DNA of 64,000 nt from positions 3,844,001-3,908,000 of the forward strand of contig NC_016946.1 in assembly GCF_000277125.1 (NCBI RefSeq), written 5' to 3'. The notes beneath the pieces were generated by a model. It was not told the origin of the DNA and ran no database searches. It saw only the letters and a program-made list of their open reading frames with translations. Positions 58,474 to 64,000 of the stretch are shown here, piece by piece. This DNA is from Mycobacterium intracellulare ATCC 13950. Its GTDB lineage: Bacteria; Actinomycetota; Actinomycetes; Mycobacteriales; Mycobacteriaceae. Positions within the stretch are counted from its first letter, which is position 1; the number at the start of each line of letters is the position of its first letter. A program made the position numbers and the translations under genes.

Positions 58474-60060
58474 TCATGAAAGATCAACCACCTCAAGCTT
58501 GTTCGCGCCGACGGCCGCACCGATCTCCGCCCGCACGTCGCCCGGCACGTCCCGATCCAGGCGCAACAGGATCGTCGCTCCCGGACCTTCGGCGTCCTCG
58601 GACAGTTGCGCGGCCTGGATGTTCACCCCGGCCGAGCCCAGCAGGGTACCGATCTTGCCCAGCGCACCGGGCTGGTCGACGTAGTTGATCACCAGGTTGA
58701 TGCCGCGGGCGCGCAGGTCGAAGTTGCGGCCGTTGATTTGCACGATCTTTTCCACCAGCTGCGGCCCGGACAGGGTGCCGGCGACGTTGACCGCGCTGCC
58801 GTCGTGCGCGACCGCGCGCACGTCGACCACGCTGCGGTGGTTCGGGCTCTCCGACGCCGTGCCGATTTCGGCGGTGATGCCGCGTTCCTCGGCCAGCGCC
58901 GGAGCGTTGACGAACGTCACCGGACCCTCGACGACGGCCGAGAACAACCCCCGCAGAGCCGAAAGTTTCAGCACCTCAACGTCTTCGGATGCGAGCTCGC
59001 CGCGCACCTGCACCGACAACGACACCGGCGGACCGTCGGAAAGGGTGGCCGCCAGCACGCCGAGCTTGCGCACCAGGTCCAGCCACGGCGCCACCTCTTC
59101 GTTGACCACCCCGCCGCCGACGTTGACGGCGTCGGGAACGAATTCCCCGGCCAGCGCGAGCTTCACGCTCGCCGCGACGTCGGTGCCGGCCCGATCCTGG
59201 GCCTCCTCAGTCGAGGCCCCCAGATGGGGTGTGACCACCACCTGCGGCAGCTCGAACAGCGGACTGTCGGTGCACGGCTCCTTGGAGAACACGTCAAGGC
59301 CGGCCGCGCGCACGTGGCCACTGCGGACCGCGTCGGCCAGCGCCGCCTCGTCGACCAGGCCGCCGCGGGCGGCGTTGACGATGACCACGCCCGGCTTGGT
59401 TTTCGCCAACGCGTCCTTGCCGATCAGTCCGGCCGTTTCGGGCGTCTTGGGCAGGTGCACCGAGATGAAGTCGGCGCGGGCCAGCAGTTCGTCGAGCGTC
59501 AACAGCTCGATGCCCAGCTGCGCGGCGCGGGCCGGCGACACGTAAGGGTCATACGCGATCAGGTGGGTGCCGAAGGCGCTGAGCCGCTGGGCGACCAGCT
59601 GCCCGATGCGGCCCAACCCGACGACGCCCACCGTCTTGCCGAAAATCTCGGTGCCCGAGAACGACGACCGCTTCCAGGTGTGCTCGCGCAGCGAGGCGTC
59701 GGCCGCCGGGATCTGGCGGGCCGCGGAGAGCAGCAGCGCCAGCGCGTGCTCGGCGGCGCTGTGAATGTTCGACGTCGGCGCGTTGACCACCAGGACACCG
59801 CGCTCGGTGGCCGCGTCCACGTCGACGTTGTCCAGGCCGACCCCGGCGCGGGCGACGATCTTCAGCTTGGGGGCCGCCGCGAGCACCTCAGCGTCGACGG
59901 TGGTGGCCGAGCGCACCAGCAGCGCGTCGGCCTCAGGCACGGCCGCCAACAGTTTCTCGCGATCGGGCCCGTCTACCCAGCGCACCTCGACCTGGTCGCC
60001 CAGGGCCGCGACGGTTGATTCAGCGAGCTTGTCGGCAATGAGTACAACAGGCAAATTCAC
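58474..60060 (-). CDS. serA: D-3-phosphoglycerate dehydrogenase
   Basis: 528 residues, the length of M. tuberculosis SerA1. NAD domain motifs [19 protein letters not shown] and [16 protein letters not shown], catalytic His near [16 protein letters not shown]. An intervening domain (about 320-450) and a C-terminal ACT domain that senses serine follow. First step of phosphoglycerate-derived serine synthesis. Confidence 0.97.
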   Translation of the reverse strand: MNLPVVLIADKLAESTVAALGDQVEVRWVDGPDREKLLAAVPEADALLVRSATTVDAEVLAAAPKLKIVARAGVGLDNVDVDAATERGVLVVNAPTSNIHSAAEHALALLLSAARQIPAADASLREHTWKRSSFSGTEIFGKTVGVVGLGRIGQLVAQRLSAFGTHLIAYDPYVSPARAAQLGIELLTLDELLARADFISVHLPKTPETAGLIGKDALAKTKPGVVIVNAARGGLVDEAALADAVRSGHVRAAGLDVFSKEPCTDSPLFELPQVVVTPHLGASTEEAQDRAGTDVAASVKLALAGEFVPDAVNVGGGVVNEEVAPWLDLVRKLGVLAATLSDGPPVSLSVQVRGELASEDVEVLKLSALRGLFSAVVEGPVTFVNAPALAEERGITAEIGTASESPNHRSVVDVRAVAHDGSAVNVAGTLSGPQLVEKIVQINGRNFDLRARGINLVINYVDQPGALGKIGTLLGSAGVNIQAAQLSEDAEGPGATILLRLDRDVPGDVRAEIGAAVGANKLEVVDLS

Positions 60061-60089
60061 CCGGCCAGCCTATCGGCTGTAATTGACGG

Positions 60090-61517
60090 GTGGACGTCAC
60101 CATCGTCGGCAGCGGACCCAACGGGTTGACCGCCGCCGTAATCTGCGCCCGGGCCGGCCTGAAAGTGCAGGTCGTCGAAGCTCAACCGACGTTTGGCGGG
60201 GGTGCGCGCACCGCGACCGATCCCGATTCCGCGGGCGTCGTGCACGACATCTGCTCGGCGGTGCACCCGTTGGCGCTGGCATCGCCGTTCTTCATGGAGT
60301 TCGACCTGCCCGCGCGCGGCGTGCAATTGGCGGTCCCCGAGATTTCGTACGCCAACCCGTTGCCGGGCCGCCCGGCGGCCATCGCGTACCGCGACCTGGA
60401 CCGCACCTGCGCCGAATTGGAGGGCGGCGCCTCATTCCGGCGCCTGCTCGGCCCGCTGGTCGAGCGCTCCGACGACGTGGTGGCCCTGCTGCTGGGCGAC
60501 AAGCGGTCGGTGCCGAACTCCGTGCCGTCGGCGTGGCGGCTCGGGGTGCGGATGCTGGCCCAGGGCACCCCGGCGTGGGGTTCGCTGACCGGCGAGGACG
60601 CCCGCGCCCTGTTCACCGGTGTTGCCGCCCATATCATTTCGCGGATGCCGTCGTTGACGGCGGCCGGTGCCGGGATGATGCTGGCCACCCTCGCGCATTC
60701 GGTGGGCTGGCCGATTCCGGTGGGGGGCAGCCAGGCGATCACCGACGCACTGATCGCCGACCTGCGCGCTCACGGCGGCGAGCTGACGGCGGGCACGGAG
60801 GTCACTTCGCCGCCTGGCGGGGTCGTCGCCTTCGACACGGCGCCGACCGCGCTGCTGCGGATCTACGGCGACTCCCTCCCGAGGCGCTACGCCAAAGCGT
60901 TGCGGCGCTACACGTTTGGCCCGGGGGTGGCCAAGGTCGACTTCGTCCTGGCCGACGAGATCCCCTGGGCGGACCCGCGGCTACGAAAGGCCCCCACCCT
61001 GCATCTCGGCGGCACCCGGGCCCAGATGGCCCGCGCCGAGGCCGAGATCGCCGCCGGCCGGCACGCGCAATGGCCGATGGTGCTGGCCGCCTCTCCGCAC
61101 GTCGCCGACCCGGGCCGCATCGACTCGAACGGACGCCGCCCGTTCTGGAGCTATGCCCACGTGCCGTCGGGGTCCACCGTCGATCCGACGGAGGCCGTGA
61201 CCGCGGTGGTCGAGCGCTTCGCGCCCGGCTTCCGCGACGTCGTGGTGGCCGCACGCGCGGTGCCCGCCGCGCGGCTGTGCGACCACAACGCCAACTATGT
61301 GGGCGGCGACATCGGGATGGGCGGCAATTCGGCCTGGCGAGCGATCGCGGGACCGACTCCGCGGCTAAACCCTTGGCGCACACCCATTCCCAAGGTGTAC
61401 CTGTGTTCGGCGGCCACGCCACCGGGCGGCGGCGTCCACGGCATGGCCGGCTACTACGCCGCGCGCACGCTGTTGCGCCGCGAATTCGGGATCGGCATGC
61501 CTAAGCTGGCCCCGTGA
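60090..61517 (+). CDS. FAD-dependent oxidoreductase (phytoene desaturase-like)
   Basis: 475 residues from GTG 60090. GSGPNGLTAAVICARAGL at 7-24 and the ARTATDP segment form the FAD-binding region, and the C-terminal GGNSAWRAIAG resembles the second FAD motif. It corresponds to M. tuberculosis Rv2997; substrate unknown. A 4-nt GTGA overlap couples it to wrbA. Confidence 0.82.
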   Translation: MDVTIVGSGPNGLTAAVICARAGLKVQVVEAQPTFGGGARTATDPDSAGVVHDICSAVHPLALASPFFMEFDLPARGVQLAVPEISYANPLPGRPAAIAYRDLDRTCAELEGGASFRRLLGPLVERSDDVVALLLGDKRSVPNSVPSAWRLGVRMLAQGTPAWGSLTGEDARALFTGVAAHIISRMPSLTAAGAGMMLATLAHSVGWPIPVGGSQAITDALIADLRAHGGELTAGTEVTSPPGGVVAFDTAPTALLRIYGDSLPRRYAKALRRYTFGPGVAKVDFVLADEIPWADPRLRKAPTLHLGGTRAQMARAEAEIAAGRHAQWPMVLAASPHVADPGRIDSNGRRPFWSYAHVPSGSTVDPTEAVTAVVERFAPGFRDVVVAARAVPAARLCDHNANYVGGDIGMGGNSAWRAIAGPTPRLNPWRTPIPKVYLCSAATPPGGGVHGMAGYYAARTLLRREFGIGMPKLAP

Positions 61518-62116
61518 CCAAACTCGCGATCATCTATTACTCGGCCACCGGACACGGCACCACGATGGCGCAGCGCGTCGCCGCGGCGGCCGAGTCGGCA
61601 GGGGCCGATGTCCGCCTGCGCCACGTCGCCGAAACCCAGGATCCCGCCTCGTTCGCCCACAACCCGGCCTGGACGGCGAATTACGAGGCCACCAAGGACC
61701 TTCCGGTGGCAACCGGCGACGACATCGTCTGGGCCGACGCGGTGATCTTCGGTTCACCGACGCGGTTCGGCTCTCCCGCAGCGCAATTGCGCGCGTTCCT
61801 CGACTCGCTGGGCGGGCTGTGGGCACAGGGCAAGCTCGCCGACAAGGTGTATGCGGGCTTCACGTCGTCCAACACCGTGCACGGCGGTCAGGAAACCACC
61901 CTGCTCTCCCTGTACATCACGCTGATGCATTTCGGCGGCATCATCGTGCCGCCGGGCTACACGGATGCGTGCAAGTTCGTCGACGGCAACCCGTACGGGG
62001 TCAGCCTGGTCACCACCCACGACAACATCAACGAATTCGACGAGCCCACCGACAAAGCCCTCGAGCACCTGGCCCGCCGGGTGGTCGAGACGGCGGATCG
62101 CCTCGCCTCGTCCTGA
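61514..62116 (+). CDS. wrbA: NAD(P)H:quinone oxidoreductase WrbA-type
   Basis: 200 residues. The flavodoxin-like FMN loop is YYSATGHGTTMAQ, then GSPTRFGSPAAQLRAFLD and the 100s-loop FTSSNTVHGGQETTLLSLYI. Reduces quinones with two electrons. Coupled to the FAD gene upstream. Confidence 0.9.
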   Translation: MTKLAIIYYSATGHGTTMAQRVAAAAESAGADVRLRHVAETQDPASFAHNPAWTANYEATKDLPVATGDDIVWADAVIFGSPTRFGSPAAQLRAFLDSLGGLWAQGKLADKVYAGFTSSNTVHGGQETTLLSLYITLMHFGGIIVPPGYTDACKFVDGNPYGVSLVTTHDNINEFDEPTDKALEHLARRVVETADRLASS

Positions 62117-62135
62117 GCCGCCTCGCCTCTTAGCC

Positions 62136-62197
62136 CGCCGAACGTGCACTCACGGCGAGAAAATCGACGAAAACTCGCCCTGAGTGCACGCTCGGCG
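62136..62197. terminator. Long hairpin between convergent wrbA and ilvC
   Basis: Arms 62136-62159 and 62174-62197 pair over 24 bp with two mismatches, around a 14-nt A-rich loop. Located 20 bp after wrbA and 9 bp before the ilvC stop. No U-tract follows; probably a bidirectional terminator. Confidence 0.65.
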
Positions 62198-62205
62198 CCG
62201 AAAAG

Positions 62206-63240
<1,035 letters not shown>

Positions 63241-63747
63241 TTACTTGGCCGTGCCGATTCCGCGTGGACCGCGAGACAACGACACCACTCCCGATTGCAC
63301 GATTTCACGGATGCCGAACGGTTCCAGGATCCGCAGCAGCGCCTCGATCTTGCCGCGGTCGCCCGTCGCCTCGATCGTCAGCGCCTCCGTGGAAACGTCA
63401 ATCACCTTGGCGCGGAACAGGTTCACCGCTTCGATCACCTGACTGCGGGTGCCGGCGTCGGCGCGCACCTTGATCATCGCCAATTCCCGCGACACCGAGT
63501 TGTCGTCGTCGAGCTCGACAATCTTGATGACGTTGATCAGCTTGTTGAGCTGCTTGGTGATCTGTTCGAGCGGGGTCTCCTCGGCGGAGACCACGATCGT
63601 CATCCGGGACATGTCCTTCTGCTCGGTCGCGCCGACCGCCAGGGACTCGATGTTGAAGCCGCGCCGCGAGAACAGCGCGGCCACGCGGGCGAGGACACCG
63701 GGTTTGTCTTCGACCAGCACCGACAGAGTGTGGGTTTGCGGACTCAT
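63241..63747 (-). CDS. ilvN: Acetolactate synthase regulatory subunit
   Basis: 168 residues. N-terminal ACT domain with VEDKPGVLARVAALFSRRGF, the valine site, and a C-terminal ACT-like half. It activates IlvB and confers feedback control by valine. Its ATG overlaps the ilvB stop. Confidence 0.97.
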   Translation of the reverse strand: MSPQTHTLSVLVEDKPGVLARVAALFSRRGFNIESLAVGATEQKDMSRMTIVVSAEETPLEQITKQLNKLINVIKIVELDDDNSVSRELAMIKVRADAGTRSQVIEAVNLFRAKVIDVSTEALTIEATGDRGKIEALLRILEPFGIREIVQSGVVSLSRGPRGIGTAK

Positions 63748-64000
63748 CAGGCGTGCCCTTCACTCTCGTCGTCGAACAGCGGGCGGATCCCGCGGGCCGC
63801 CTGGATCTCGTCATTGCTGGTGCCGGCGGCGACCATCGGCCACACCTGCGCGTCCGCGCCGACGATGAAGTCGATCACGACCGGTCGGTCGTTGATCGCC
63901 CGCGCCTGCTCGATCACGTCGGCGACGTCTTCCTCACGCTCGCAACGCAACCCGACGCAGCCCAGCGCCTCCGCCAGCTTCACGAAGTCCGGGATGCGGT
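63747..64000 (-). CDS. ilvB: Acetolactate synthase catalytic subunit, C-terminal fragment
   Basis: Only the last 84 codons are in the window and the frame is open to the right edge. It ends [19 protein letters not shown] and then FDDESEGHA, typical of IlvB. It makes acetolactate with ThDP and FAD. The TGA overlaps the ilvN start, ATGA. Confidence 0.9.
   Translation of the reverse strand, partial: RIPDFVKLAEALGCVGLRCEREEDVADVIEQARAINDRPVVIDFIVGADAQVWPMVAAGTSNDEIQAARGIRPLFDDESEGHA

Overview
The window is about 68-70% G+C chromosomal DNA from a Mycobacterium. Gene order is almost that of the M. tuberculosis stretch Rv2917-Rv3003c (helicase, glnD-glnB-amt, ftsY, smc, fpg-rnc, sepIVA, coaD-rsmD, recG, ung-thiL, ddlA-gpsA, ppk-mutT1-hupB, leuDC, gltX, leuB, serA, ilvC-ilvN-ilvB). 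The PDIM/phenolic glycolipid locus that M. tuberculosis carries between sepIVA and coaD is absent, and there are accessory insertions. This suggests a non-tuberculous slow grower, probably of or near the M. avium complex. Species was not determined, and all M. tuberculosis comparisons are from memory.

Layout. 1-3.6 kb: 3' part of an SF2 helicase gene and a small DUF6188-like gene whose end is cut by an intact IS481-type element (2103-3202, flanked by GCTAGC duplications), then a VOC protein. 3.6-8.0 kb: nitrogen operon amt-glnB-glnD on the minus strand, behind a candidate GlnR site. 8.0-17.7 kb: ftsY, smc, acylphosphatase, OsmC, a PIG-L deacetylase, fpg, rnc, a DUF177 protein and sepIVA, covering protein targeting, chromosome organisation, DNA repair, RNA processing and division. 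17.7-21.1 kb: accessory segment with a permease behind a perfect TATACCCC-CAA-GGGGTATA palindrome (CsoR/RicR type) and a ThDP-dependent enzyme, where the PDIM locus lies in M. tuberculosis.

21.1-32.4 kb: coaD, rsmD, a VKOR/DsbA-like disulfide pair, lipN, a decayed aldo-keto reductase remnant next to an intact one, a secreted HNH protein, recG, an intact DAK2/FakA-like gene, an SLT-domain protein and rpmB. 32.4-38.9 kb: accessory metabolic cluster (three SDRs, one probably mycofactocin-coupled, a SnoaL-like protein, a sulfotransferase, a DUF1214 protein and an MDR quinone reductase) between rpmB and ung.

38.9-64 kb: conserved housekeeping and amino-acid genes: ung, thiL, a DUF3515 protein, ddlA, gpsA, fbiD, ppk, mutT1, hupB, leuD-leuC with divergent iclR, a PPOX protein, tRNA-Glu(CUC), tRNA-Gln(CUG), gltX with an FAH hydrolase, tandem MFS paralogues, leuB, serA, an FAD oxidoreductase, wrbA and the ilvBNC operon (ilvB cut by the window edge). 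The leucine, isoleucine/valine and serine genes make this end a branched-chain amino-acid block. Several intergenic gaps carry short interspersed repeats (coaD-rsmD, leuB-serA, upstream of the first MFS gene) and long hairpins between convergent genes (mutT1/hupB, wrbA/ilvC). No CRISPR array, prophage or rRNA operon was seen. The most interesting signals are the palindromic operator with no visible regulator, the accessory cluster at rpmB-ung, the IS481 target that supplies the transposase stop codon, the aldo-keto reductase remnant and the minisatellite-like repeats.
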